From: F23-B02 sp963627445
GTDB taxonomy: Bacteria > Bacillota > Clostridia > Oscillospirales > Oscillospiraceae
Direction: 5' to 3'
DNA length: 36,274 nucleotides
NCBI GenBank assembly: GCA_963627445.1
Contig: CAVGBM010000010.1
Location: forward strand, 1 to 36,274
The notes under the pieces were generated by a model. That model was not told the origin of the DNA. It saw only the letters and a list, made by a program, of their open reading frames with translations, and did not search any database. The translations under genes and the position numbers were made by a program. How positions within the stretch are numbered: position 1 is the stretch's first letter; every line of letters begins with the position of its first letter. Positions 15,360-23,864 of this stretch are shown piece by piece.

Positions 15360-16229
15360 ATGGCTAATATGCGAGCGATAAGGACACGCATAAAAAGTGT
15401 CAAGAATACGCAGCAGATAACCAAGGCCATGAAAATGGTCGCCGTGTCGAAGCTGCGCAGGACGCAGGCTGGTATGCAGGCTATGCGCCCCTTCGCAGAA
15501 AAGAGCCAGGAGGTGCTCGACACGCTGCTTGCCAGCGGTTCGGGAGATGAGAATCGCTTTATCGCACCGAGAAAAACGGTCAATAAGGTGTGCTATGTCC
15601 TTTTTGTCGGCAACCGTGGCCTTTGCGGAATGTATAACAACGCCGTCCTCCGCTTCATGGAGGAGATAGCCCATGCCGAGCAGCGCCCGTTCGAGGTCGT
15701 TGTCTGCGGCCGCTGGGGCAAGGATGTCATCGCAAAAAGCGGACTTCCCGTGGTAAAGACCTTTACCGGCCTTAGCGATACGCCCACGGCAAACGAGGCG
15801 CTGGAGCTTGCGGAGTTTTTAAAGGAAAAGTATCTTACCGGCGAGGCCGACGAGATACACATCGTCTATCAGCATTATCACTCTGCCCTGAGTCAGGAGC
15901 CTGTTGCGCACAGACTTCTGCCCGCAGCGCCGGAGTCTGAGAACGAAACGGCCGGCAAAAAGCAGTTTATCTTCGCACCCGACGCACAAAGCGTGCTCGA
16001 GAGCGTCATGCAGCTTTATATCAATAACCATGTGCTTTCGATAATGCTCGAAGCCAAGTGCGGCGAGCACTCGGCCCGTATGACGGCGATGACCTCTGCG
16101 ACCGACAGCACCAAGACTCTTATCGATCAGCTTGGCCTGTCGCTCAACCGTGCCCGTCAGGCGGCTATCACCACCGAGATCTCCGAGATCGTCGGCGGCG
16201 CATCTGCGCTCAAGCGCAAGAAAACCTAA
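15360..16229 (+). CDS. atpG: F1Fo ATP synthase subunit gamma
   Basis: The 289-residue central rotor shaft. The N-terminal helix begins with the usual IRTRIKSVKNTQQITKAMKMVAVSKL, and the C-terminal helix has MTAMTSATDSTKTLIDQL and RARQAAITTEI, both strongly conserved. The length is normal and no insertion is seen. AAAGGAGGGG ends a few bases before the ATG at 15360, 27 bases after the fusion gene. Confidence 0.96.
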   Translation: MANMRAIRTRIKSVKNTQQITKAMKMVAVSKLRRTQAGMQAMRPFAEKSQEVLDTLLASGSGDENRFIAPRKTVNKVCYVLFVGNRGLCGMYNNAVLRFMEEIAHAEQRPFEVVVCGRWGKDVIAKSGLPVVKTFTGLSDTPTANEALELAEFLKEKYLTGEADEIHIVYQHYHSALSQEPVAHRLLPAAPESENETAGKKQFIFAPDAQSVLESVMQLYINNHVLSIMLEAKCGEHSARMTAMTSATDSTKTLIDQLGLSLNRARQAAITTEISEIVGGASALKRKKT

Positions 16230-16259
16230 ACCCTACACCCCTATACAGGAGGTAATTCA

Positions 16260-17645
16260 ATGGAAAATGGTATCGTCAAAAGGGTCATAGGCCCTGTCGT
16301 TGATGTACAGTTTCCCTCCGGCAGAATGCCGGAAATATATAACGCGATAGAGATACAGCTTGAAGACCGCAAGGTCGTCATGGAGGCTGTTCAGCACCTT
16401 GGCGACAACAGCGTCCGCTGCATCTCGCTGTTCTCCACCGATGGTATCGCCCGTGGCTGCCGTGCCGTTGACACCGGCGCACCCATCAAGATGCCCGTTG
16501 GCGAAGGCACGCTCGGCCGCATGTTCAATGTTGTCGGCGAGCCCATCGACGGCAAGGGACCCGTCGATGCCGAGAACTACATGCCCATCCACCGCCTTGC
16601 CCCTGAGTTTACCGAGGTAACTCCCTCGACCGAGATACTCGAGACCGGCATCAAGGTCATTGACCTGCTTGCGCCTTACTCCAAGGGCGGCAAGATCGGC
16701 CTTTTCGGCGGCGCAGGTGTCGGCAAGACCGTTCTTATCCAGGAACTTATCCGAAACGTCGCTTACGAGCACGGCGGCTACTCAGTTTTCGCCGGTGTCG
16801 GCGAACGCAGCCGTGAGGGCAACGACCTTTGGCACGAGATGACCGAGTCGGGCGTTATCAACAAGACCGCACTCGTGTTTGGCCAGATGAACGAGCCGCC
16901 CGGAGCAAGACTTCGTGTGCCTCTGTCCGGCCTTACCATCGCTGAGAACTTCCGTGACCAGTCCGGTCAGGATGTCCTGCTGTTTATCGATAATATCTTC
17001 AGATTTACGCAGGCAGGCTCGGAGGTCTCCGCACTGCTCGGCCGTATGCCGTCCGCTGTCGGCTACCAGCCCACGCTGGCAACCGAAATGGGCGCACTGC
17101 AGGAGCGTATCACCTCGACGAGAAACGGCTCTGTAACCTCCGTTCAGGCCATCTATGTTCCCGCCGACGACCTTACAGACCCTGCACCTGCAACGGCGTT
17201 TGCTCACCTTGACGCAACGACCGTTCTGTCCCGTTCGATATCGGAGCTCGGCATTTATCCTGCCGTCGATCCTCTGGAGTCGACCTCGAGGATACTCGAC
17301 CCGAATGTTCTCGGCAAGGAGCATTACGATACTGCCCGCGCCGTTCAGGCCGTTTTGCAGAAGTACAAGGAGCTGCAGGATATCATCGCTGTCCTCGGTA
17401 TGGACGAGCTCGGCGTTGAGGATAAGGCGGTCGTCAACCGTGCCCGCCGCATCCAGCGCTTCCTGTCGCAGCCGTTCCATGTTGCGGAAAACTTCACCGG
17501 CCTTTCCGGCAAGTATGTCAAGATGGAGGACACGATCAGAGGCTTCCAGGCTATCCTCGGCGGCGATTGCGACGATCTTCCCGAGCAGGCATTCCTCATG
17601 TGCGGCACCATCGACGAGGTGCTTGCAAAGCGTAAGGACATGTAA
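16260..17645 (+). CDS. atpD: F1Fo ATP synthase subunit beta
   Basis: The 461-residue catalytic subunit. The P-loop GGAGVGKT is at residues 150-157 and the catalytic glutamate is Glu182 in GERSREGNDLW. The nucleotide-site segment LLFIDNIFRFTQAGSEVSALLGRMPSAVGYQPTL is conserved in pattern. The DELSEED loop, which contacts gamma, reads DELGVED, a mild departure from the usual acid-rich form. AGGAGGT lies 7 bases before the ATG. The upstream partner alpha is carried on the fusion protein. Confidence 0.97.
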   Translation: MENGIVKRVIGPVVDVQFPSGRMPEIYNAIEIQLEDRKVVMEAVQHLGDNSVRCISLFSTDGIARGCRAVDTGAPIKMPVGEGTLGRMFNVVGEPIDGKGPVDAENYMPIHRLAPEFTEVTPSTEILETGIKVIDLLAPYSKGGKIGLFGGAGVGKTVLIQELIRNVAYEHGGYSVFAGVGERSREGNDLWHEMTESGVINKTALVFGQMNEPPGARLRVPLSGLTIAENFRDQSGQDVLLFIDNIFRFTQAGSEVSALLGRMPSAVGYQPTLATEMGALQERITSTRNGSVTSVQAIYVPADDLTDPAPATAFAHLDATTVLSRSISELGIYPAVDPLESTSRILDPNVLGKEHYDTARAVQAVLQKYKELQDIIAVLGMDELGVEDKAVVNRARRIQRFLSQPFHVAENFTGLSGKYVKMEDTIRGFQAILGGDCDDLPEQAFLMCGTIDEVLAKRKDM

Positions 17646-17648
17646 GCC

Positions 17649-18062
17649 ATGGAGAACAAAATTCATCTTCAGATCACCACGGCCGGCGGCACAGTCTGCG
17701 ACGAGATGGCAAACTATGTCGCCGTGCCCCTGACCGACGGCGAGGCCGGCATCCTTGCTAACCACGCCAATATGATAGGCGCACTCGATGAGGGCGTCGT
17801 GAGGTACAAGATCGATGACGAGACCCACTTTGCGGCGGTATCCGGCGGCGTTTTGAGCGTTGCGGATAATGAGCTTATCATTTTAGCCCGCAGTGCGGAA
17901 AAGGCCGAGACCATCGACCTTGCCCGAGCTCAGGCGTCCGAAGCCCGAGCGAAGGAGCGCATTGCGGCAAAAGCCTCCAATTTGGACTTAAAGCGTGCAG
18001 AGCTCAGTCTCCACCGTGCGCTTGCAAGAGAAAAAGCATACACCATGCTTCACAAGAATTGA
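17649..18062 (+). CDS. atpC: F1Fo ATP synthase subunit epsilon
   Basis: The 137-residue epsilon subunit of the central stalk has an N-terminal beta-sandwich (starting IHLQITTAGGTV and including GILANHANMIGAL) and a C-terminal two-helix part rich in Ala, Arg and Lys that can inhibit ATP hydrolysis in related enzymes. It starts 3 bases after the atpD stop, so it is probably translated by ribosomes leaving atpD. No terminator follows; the transporter at 18138 begins 75 bases later. Confidence 0.93.
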   Translation: MENKIHLQITTAGGTVCDEMANYVAVPLTDGEAGILANHANMIGALDEGVVRYKIDDETHFAAVSGGVLSVADNELIILARSAEKAETIDLARAQASEARAKERIAAKASNLDLKRAELSLHRALAREKAYTMLHKN

Positions 18063-18137
18063 GGATATTTTATAGAACTAAACGGTATAAATAAAAACTG
18101 AACACCGAAAGACCGACTGGAAAAGAGTCACGATCAA

Positions 18138-19493
18138 ATGTTTGCACAGATCACCGCACTTGTAATTTTTATTGCCATGTTTATATTCATCGTTATGGAT
18201 AAGATAGAAAGGCATATCGTGACACTTATAGCCGGTCTTTTGACTTGTGTGCTGGTATTCGGCGTCGGTATGCACAGCTTTGACGCAGTCAAGGAGACCT
18301 TAAACCTACATAGCTTCGTCTCGACGCATTTTTGGTATTCCGCCGGAACGCAGACCGCTGTGAGCGCCGGCATCAACTGGGAGACCATCATATTCATCGC
18401 AGGCATGATGATAATGGTCGAGGGCATGGCGGAGGCAGGCTTTTTCCGCTGGCTTTGCATGATGATAGCAAAGGCCGTGCACTATAAGCCCATCGCCATA
18501 TTCTTCACCTTCATGCTGCTGTCGGCGGTTCTGCCCATGTTTATCGACAGCATCACCGTCATCCTGTTCCTTGCCGCCGTTACCATTGAGCTTGCACGGC
18601 TTCTGCGCTTTGACCCCGTGCCGTTTATCCTGGCCGAGATATTCTGCGCAAACCTTGGCGGCAGCTCCACCATGTGCGGTGATCCCCCGAATATAATAAT
18701 CGGCACCTCGCTCGGCTACAGCTTCGGCGACTTCCTCACCAATACCGGCGAGATCGCGCTTGTTGCCCTGCTGTTCACGCTGTTGTATTTCTACCTCGTG
18801 TTCGGCAGAAGCATCAAAAAGCAGACCGTCTCGCTCAGCGAGATAACGGTCATCGAGCCCAGGCAGGCGATAACCGACAAGGGAAAGTTCATCGCAAGCT
18901 GCATCATTTTCGGCCTTGCCGTTGTCCTTCTCGTGAGCCACGCTGCGACCGGCCTCACGGTCTCGACCATCGGCGTTTTCGTTGCCGTCGTCACGTTGCT
19001 GACGCATCTAAAAAATGCCGGAGAGATACTCAAAAAGGTCGATTACAAAACACTTCTGTTCTTTGTCGGCCTGTTCATCGTTGTCGGCGGCCTTGAGATA
19101 ACGGGCATTTTAGAGCTGATAGCAGGCTTTATCGAGGATATCTCCGGCGGCGAGCCGCTTCTCATTGTGGTCATAATCCTGTGGGTGTCGGCCATTGCCA
19201 GCGCTATTGTAGATAACATCCCGTTTGCGGCGACCATGATACCCGTCATACGCAGTCTGGCTGCGACCACGGGCTTTGACCTCGGCGTGTTTGCGTGGAC
19301 GCTCGCCATGGGCACCGACCTCGGCGGCAGCGCGACTCCGATAGGCGCATCGGCAAATGTCGTCGGTGTCGCGCAGGCAAACAAATCCGGCCACAAGATC
19401 GGCTGGGGCAAGTACTGCAAGGCCATGATCCCCGTGACACTGCTTTCGGTGCTCATCTCCATGGTAATGCTGTATCTGAAATATTTTGCATAA
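18138..19493 (+). CDS. ArsB/NhaD-type ion transporter
   Basis: A 451-residue membrane protein of the ion transporter superfamily (ArsB, NhaD, P protein). Two repeats of hydrophobic helices surround the signature re-entrant regions NLGGSSTMCGDPPNIIIG and, in the second half, DNIPFAATMIPVI and MGTDLGGSATPIGASANVVG. Members move arsenite, organic anions, or exchange sodium for protons; the GDPPN motif is shared and does not decide which. It lies 75 bases after atpC with no terminator between, so it is likely co-transcribed with the ATP synthase genes, which favours a role in ion balance such as Na/H exchange. A terminator follows the stop. Confidence 0.85.
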   Translation: MFAQITALVIFIAMFIFIVMDKIERHIVTLIAGLLTCVLVFGVGMHSFDAVKETLNLHSFVSTHFWYSAGTQTAVSAGINWETIIFIAGMMIMVEGMAEAGFFRWLCMMIAKAVHYKPIAIFFTFMLLSAVLPMFIDSITVILFLAAVTIELARLLRFDPVPFILAEIFCANLGGSSTMCGDPPNIIIGTSLGYSFGDFLTNTGEIALVALLFTLLYFYLVFGRSIKKQTVSLSEITVIEPRQAITDKGKFIASCIIFGLAVVLLVSHAATGLTVSTIGVFVAVVTLLTHLKNAGEILKKVDYKTLLFFVGLFIVVGGLEITGILELIAGFIEDISGGEPLLIVVIILWVSAIASAIVDNIPFAATMIPVIRSLAATTGFDLGVFAWTLAMGTDLGGSATPIGASANVVGVAQANKSGHKIGWGKYCKAMIPVTLLSVLISMVMLYLKYFA

Positions 19494-19513
19494 TAACTGA
19501 CCTGCATAAATGT

Positions 19514-19553
19514 CGGGACAACAATTGTAAACAAATTGTTGTCCCGTTTTTTT
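19514..19553 (+). terminator. Terminator of the ATP synthase/transporter operon
   Basis: CGGGACAACAATT (19514-19526) pairs perfectly with AATTGTTGTCCCG (19534-19546) around a 7-base loop, followed by seven T. Confidence 0.93.
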
Positions 19554-19566
19554 CGCTCAATACCAC

Positions 19567-19595
19567 TTGACATGCGCATACCAACAGAGTATATT
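19567..19595 (+). promoter_or_regulatory. Promoter of the transglutaminase/MBOAT operon
   Basis: Consensus TTGACA (19567-19572) and TATATT (19590-19595) with a 17-base spacer. The leader to the first start is about 85 bases. Confidence 0.8.
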
Positions 19596-19686
19596 AACTG
19601 TGCTACTCAGAACCACACAGTTGGTGGGCAGCAGGTTCAGAACAAAATATCATTTTATTTGTGAAGGCTTGAAAGGAGACGGCTCC

Positions 19687-20808
19687 ATGAAAGAAAAAGT
19701 CAGTACAGTTATGGGCGTTGTGATGCCGCTTATGCTCGCAGTGCTGCTTTTTATGAACATTTTTACACTGGTAAAGGTCAACGATGTGCAGAGCTTTATA
19801 AACAAAGAGAACGGCGACGGAGACATTGCGCAGGAAAACGACGTCACCATCGGAAATCAGTATGTCATAAAGGACACTACGGCGATATCCGATGCGTATA
19901 AGTCCGGAAGTACCGCGGGTCTTTCCGACAAGGAAAAGGAAACACTTGACCTTGCAAAGAAGGTGCTCGATGAGATAATAACCGACGGCATGACCGACTA
20001 CGAAAAGGAGCTTGCCGTTTACGATTGGATGACCAAGAACCTGGCATTTGACAGCGGATCGCTGCTCGTGGTGCCGGAATCCAGCTCCGACTGCGATAAC
20101 CCCTACGGCGTTCTCAAGTACCACAACGCCGTGTGCGTCGGCTACGCTACGACCTTCAGGCTCTTCATGCAGATGATGGACATAGAGTGCATGGTCGTGC
20201 ACGATTCTTATCTTAGCCATTCGTGGGATCTCGTAAAGCTTGACGGCCACTGGTACCACACGGATATATACTCCGATGAAGGCACCGGCAACTACATGAG
20301 CTTCAACGTAAACGACAGCGTTTGGAGCCAGCGTCAGGAATGGAACAAGGATTTCTTCCCCGCTGCCGACGGCGTTGAGTACAACTACGCATACCTCAAC
20401 AGGGAAAAGGTCAAGGACATCTACGAGATACCGAAGCTTCTGCATGCTGCCCTTGAGGAGAATAAGGGCATGGTATCCTTCGAGTTCAAGCAGCAGATAA
20501 CCGAGACCGAGGCGCAGATAGTCGCATATATGATCAGCAGCATTGAGGAAAGCTTCGGCTTCAGCGAGTATGATGCCGAGATCTCAACCGACTGGCTGCC
20601 CGTTGACGACAGCTATGTCCTGTGCATCTACATCCAGGGCAACAGCGACGATGATACGCCCGATGTCCCGGATATCGACGAAGCAGCCCTTGAGAAGATC
20701 ACCAAGGCGGTCTCTGACGCATTCGGCGACACGGTCTCGATCGACGACGGCGATGACGACGGCGATATTATCGACATGGACGACTACACGATATTCAAAA
20801 CGCACTGA
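19687..20808 (+). CDS. Membrane-anchored transglutaminase-like protein
   Basis: A 373-residue protein with an N-terminal hydrophobic anchor (about residues 8-30) and an extracytoplasmic transglutaminase-like domain. The papain-fold triad is visible: Cys150 in NAVCVGYATTFRLFM, His178 in LSHSWDLVKLDGHWY and Asp193 in HTDIYSD. The C-terminal 90 residues are acidic, ending with Asp-rich runs (DDGDDDGDIIDMDDY). ATG 19687 is used because AAAGGAGA precedes it; the frame stays open upstream into the promoter, which cannot be coding. It leads an operon with a DUF4358 lipoprotein and an MBOAT/DHHW pair, so it probably acts on the cell envelope, as a protease, amidase or crosslinker; the reaction is unknown. 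Confidence 0.85.
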   Translation: MKEKVSTVMGVVMPLMLAVLLFMNIFTLVKVNDVQSFINKENGDGDIAQENDVTIGNQYVIKDTTAISDAYKSGSTAGLSDKEKETLDLAKKVLDEIITDGMTDYEKELAVYDWMTKNLAFDSGSLLVVPESSSDCDNPYGVLKYHNAVCVGYATTFRLFMQMMDIECMVVHDSYLSHSWDLVKLDGHWYHTDIYSDEGTGNYMSFNVNDSVWSQRQEWNKDFFPAADGVEYNYAYLNREKVKDIYEIPKLLHAALEENKGMVSFEFKQQITETEAQIVAYMISSIEESFGFSEYDAEISTDWLPVDDSYVLCIYIQGNSDDDTPDVPDIDEAALEKITKAVSDAFGDTVSIDDGDDDGDIIDMDDYTIFKTH

Positions 20809-20824
20809 TCGGAGATAAAGCAAG

Positions 20825-21307
20825 ATGTTTAAAAGAACGATTAGCCTTATATGCGCTGCGCTGTGTGCAGTTTCGCTGTGCGCCTGCGGAGACAGCAGCA
20901 AGCAGGTGAGCATGTATGACCTGCAAAAGTGTATGCTCGAGGCCGATACGAGCCTGCCAGAGATGAAGGTCACCGGCAGTTGGGAGGATGACGCGGATAA
21001 GGCATTCGCGTACATATCCGACCTCGACTACAGCAAGGTGTCCGGCTACTTCCTGGCCTACGCCGCCGATGGCATGGCCTATGAGATAGCGGTCGTGCAG
21101 CTTAAGGATAAGGCCGATGCCTCCGCTGCGGCCGACAGCCTCAAGAGCCATGTTCAGGATAGAGTGCAGCTTTACAAGACATACGAGCCGAAGCAGACCG
21201 AACGCGCGGAAAACGCGGTCGTCAAGACCGACGGAAGCTTTGTGCTGCTCATCATGTGCGACGATCAGCAGAAGGTCGAGACCGCATTCAAGGATTTTGT
21301 GAAATAA
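20825..21307 (+). CDS. DUF4358 lipoprotein
   Basis: A 160-residue lipoprotein with lipobox LCAC and lipidated Cys21. The mature part fits the DUF4358 family of Clostridia, with an alpha/beta fold suggested by YDLQKCMLEADTSLPEM and the late helix following SFVLLIMCDDQQKVETAFKDF. The function of the family is unknown. It is repeatedly associated with MBOAT acyltransferase genes, so it may be an accessory factor of envelope acetylation. GGAG precedes the ATG by 10 bases, 16 bases after the transglutaminase-like gene. Confidence 0.8.
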   Translation: MFKRTISLICAALCAVSLCACGDSSKQVSMYDLQKCMLEADTSLPEMKVTGSWEDDADKAFAYISDLDYSKVSGYFLAYAADGMAYEIAVVQLKDKADASAAADSLKSHVQDRVQLYKTYEPKQTERAENAVVKTDGSFVLLIMCDDQQKVETAFKDFVK

Positions 21308-21320
21308 CGGAGAGAAACAG

Positions 21321-22721
21321 ATGATATTCAGCAGTGCCGTATTCCTATGCATATATCTGCCCCTTGTTCTGCCGGGGTATTATATCTGCCCGAAGAAGTG
21401 GCGCAACCTCTTTCTGCTGATAGTCAGTCTCGTGTTCTACGCATGGGGCGAACCGAAATATGTGCTTTTGATGATGTTCTCCATCCTCATTAACTACATT
21501 TTCGGCCGCCTCACGGATAAAAACCGTGAAAACAGGCGAAGACTCAAGCTCCTGCTCGTTTTGTCGGTCGTCATTGATCTCGGGCTGCTTGGCTTTTTCA
21601 AGTATACGGATTTTATCATAACTAACCTCAATGCCGCATTCAGCACAGGCTTTGACCTTCTCAATGTCGCTTTGCCCATAGGCATATCGTTCTACACCTT
21701 CCAGGCGATGAGCTACACGATAGATGTCTATCGCGGCGATGTGAAGGTTCAGAAAAACCTCATTGACTTCGGCATGTACATATCCATGTTCCCGCAGCTT
21801 ATAGCAGGCCCCATCGTCCGCTACTCCGACGTGGAGGCGCAGCTTAAAGACCGCAGCGTCACGACGGGTGATTTTGCCGACGGCATAATGCGCTTTGTTG
21901 TCGGACTCGGCAAAAAGGTGCTGCTTGCAAATCAGATAGGCGCTCTGTGGACGGAAATTTACGGTCTCGGCGGTGCGACCTCGGCGCTCACGGCATGGCT
22001 CGGCGCTGCGGCCTACACTTTCCAGATATATTTTGACTTCTCCGGCTATTCCGACATGGCCATAGGTCTTGGCAGAATGCTGGGCTTTAAGTTTCCCGAA
22101 AACTTCCGCTATCCGTATGAGTCGCTTTCTATAACCGACTTCTGGCGCAGATGGCACATTACGCTGAGCACATGGTTCAAGGAATATCTGTACATCCCCC
22201 TCGGCGGCAACCGCCGCGGGCTCATGCGTCAGGCGCTGAACCTTTTGATAGTCTGGACGCTCACCGGTTTTTGGCACGGCGCGGGCTGGAACTTCATCAT
22301 GTGGGGACTGTATTATTTCGCGATACTGCTCATCGAAAAGCTGTTCCTGCTGAAGGCTCTGGATAAGCTTCCGAAGTTTCTGCGCCATGTGTATTCGCTG
22401 CTGCTGATCGTTGTCGGCTGGGTGATATTTGCCTGCGACGATGTGAGCGCGCTGCTGCCGTACCTCGGCTCAATGTTCGGCGCAAACGGCGCTCTTGGCG
22501 GGCAGAATGTGTATTGGCTGACCACAAAGGCGGTGCTTCTTATAGTGTGCGCCATTGCGTCGACGCAGCTTCCAAAGAAGCTTTTTGAAAAGGCGACAGG
22601 GGCTATGAATGAGAAAACGGCGTTCATCGTCAAAGCCGTGCCGACGGCAGCTGTGCTTATTTTGAGCATGGTGTTTCTCATCGGCGACAGCTTCAATCCC
22701 TTCCTTTACTTCAGGTTCTAG
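21321..22721 (+). CDS. MBOAT family O-acyltransferase (AlgI/DltB-like)
   Basis: A 466-residue polytopic membrane protein. It carries the MBOAT signatures WRRWHITLSTWFKEYLYIPLGGN and FWHGAGWNFIMWG, whose His319 is the likely catalytic histidine. The N-terminal PLVLPGYYICPKKWRNLFLLIVSLVFYAWG is typical of AlgI-like proteins. Such proteins move acyl groups (usually acetyl) across the membrane to an extracellular polysaccharide or teichoic acid. It is followed by a DHHW protein, the usual partner that transfers the group outside. GGAGAG lies before the ATG. Confidence 0.93.
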   Translation: MIFSSAVFLCIYLPLVLPGYYICPKKWRNLFLLIVSLVFYAWGEPKYVLLMMFSILINYIFGRLTDKNRENRRRLKLLLVLSVVIDLGLLGFFKYTDFIITNLNAAFSTGFDLLNVALPIGISFYTFQAMSYTIDVYRGDVKVQKNLIDFGMYISMFPQLIAGPIVRYSDVEAQLKDRSVTTGDFADGIMRFVVGLGKKVLLANQIGALWTEIYGLGGATSALTAWLGAAAYTFQIYFDFSGYSDMAIGLGRMLGFKFPENFRYPYESLSITDFWRRWHITLSTWFKEYLYIPLGGNRRGLMRQALNLLIVWTLTGFWHGAGWNFIMWGLYYFAILLIEKLFLLKALDKLPKFLRHVYSLLLIVVGWVIFACDDVSALLPYLGSMFGANGALGGQNVYWLTTKAVLLIVCAIASTQLPKKLFEKATGAMNEKTAFIVKAVPTAAVLILSMVFLIGDSFNPFLYFRF

Positions 22722-22733
22722 GAGGTGACCGTG

Positions 22734-23831
22734 GTGAAAAAACTGCATATCACGCTCATCGCCCTGTTTTTCGCGATAATAACTCTGCCTGCCGTGTTCG
22801 TGCTCGCGGGAAATGATAAGGATTTTTCCGAAAACGAAAACAGAATGCTCCAGACCGCACCTGAGCTCAGCCTTGACAGCATCCTTTCCGGAAGCTTTCA
22901 GGAGGAGCTGACCTCGTATATATCCGACCAGTTTCCCGCCCGTGACACATGGACGAGCCTCGGCACCGATGTAAAAAAACTCGCGGGCTTTAAGGATATC
23001 GGCGGGGCGTATCTCGGCCGTGACGGCTATTACATCGAAAAGCTCACGCCCGAGAGCGTGAACGAGAAAAACTTTAAGTCAAATCTTGAGATCGTAAACG
23101 ACTTTGCGCAAAACAACCCGAAGGCATCCGTTACGCTGCTGCTCGTTCCGGCGACCGGCACGGTGATGGACGATAAGCTTCCGGCGCATGCGCAGCTCTA
23201 CGATGCCGAAAAGCTTTGGAATACCGCCAAAAACGAGCTTGAAAACGTGAATGTCCCGAACCTGTACGCCTGCCTGCGGGAGAATAAGTCCGAGCAGATT
23301 TATTACCGCACCGACCATCACTGGACATGGTACGGCGCATATGCAGCGTATAAGCTCCTGATGCCCGACGGCGCGTACAGCGCATCGCCGGAGCTGTTCA
23401 GCGATAAGTTCCTCGGCACGACTTATTCAAAAACGCTCGACCCGAAGGCTGCGCCCGATGAGCTTTATATATCGCCGGTGTCGGATAGCATCACCGTCAC
23501 TGCCGACGGGAAGGGGTCAACGCTCTACGACATGGAGGCAAAGACCGAGAAGGACAAATACAAGGTCTTTTTCGGCGGAAACTACGGGCAGGTCGTGATA
23601 AAGGGCGGCTGCGATAACGGCAAGACCCTGCTTATCATTAAAGACTCCTTTGCCAACAGTCTTGCACCGTTTTTGACTGCCGACTATGAGACGGTGATCA
23701 TGCTCGACATGCGTTATTTCACCGGCTCTGCTCAGAGCATTGCCGATGAAAACAATGTCGATGACATTCTCTTCGTCCAGGAAATGAGCAGCTTTTCAAA
23801 CGATAAAAGCCTCATAAAGCTGACATTTTGA
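22734..23831 (+). CDS. DHHW family protein (AlgJ/AlgX-like acetyltransferase partner)
   Basis: A roughly 365-residue protein with an N-terminal membrane anchor or signal (LHITLIALFFAIITLPAVFV) and an SGNH-hydrolase-like exported domain. The name-giving DHHW is at residues 194-197 in YYRTDHHWTWYG, and the later KDSFANSLAPFL holds the second catalytic-type block. Related AlgJ/AlgX proteins accept acetyl from the MBOAT and place it on polysaccharide. GTG 22734 is chosen because GGAGG (22721-22725) lies 8 bases before it; GTG 22725 overlaps the ribosome-binding site. It forms the end of the operon. Confidence 0.87.
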   Translation: MKKLHITLIALFFAIITLPAVFVLAGNDKDFSENENRMLQTAPELSLDSILSGSFQEELTSYISDQFPARDTWTSLGTDVKKLAGFKDIGGAYLGRDGYYIEKLTPESVNEKNFKSNLEIVNDFAQNNPKASVTLLLVPATGTVMDDKLPAHAQLYDAEKLWNTAKNELENVNVPNLYACLRENKSEQIYYRTDHHWTWYGAYAAYKLLMPDGAYSASPELFSDKFLGTTYSKTLDPKAAPDELYISPVSDSITVTADGKGSTLYDMEAKTEKDKYKVFFGGNYGQVVIKGGCDNGKTLLIIKDSFANSLAPFLTADYETVIMLDMRYFTGSAQSIADENNVDDILFVQEMSSFSNDKSLIKLTF

Positions 23832-23832
23832 T

Positions 23833-23864
23833 AAAAAACTCGCTTCCGAAGAAGCGAGTTTTTT
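23833..23864. terminator. Bidirectional terminator between convergent genes
   Basis: AAAAAACTCGCTTC (23833-23846) pairs perfectly with GAAGCGAGTTTTTT (23851-23864) around CGAA. A runs on one side and T runs on the other serve both the DHHW gene and the minus-strand TSUP gene. Confidence 0.92.

Noticed and set aside
21345..22388. 347-codon minus-strand open frame opposite the MBOAT gene
   Set aside because: It is antisense to a gene with clear MBOAT motifs and lacks any recognisable feature of its own.
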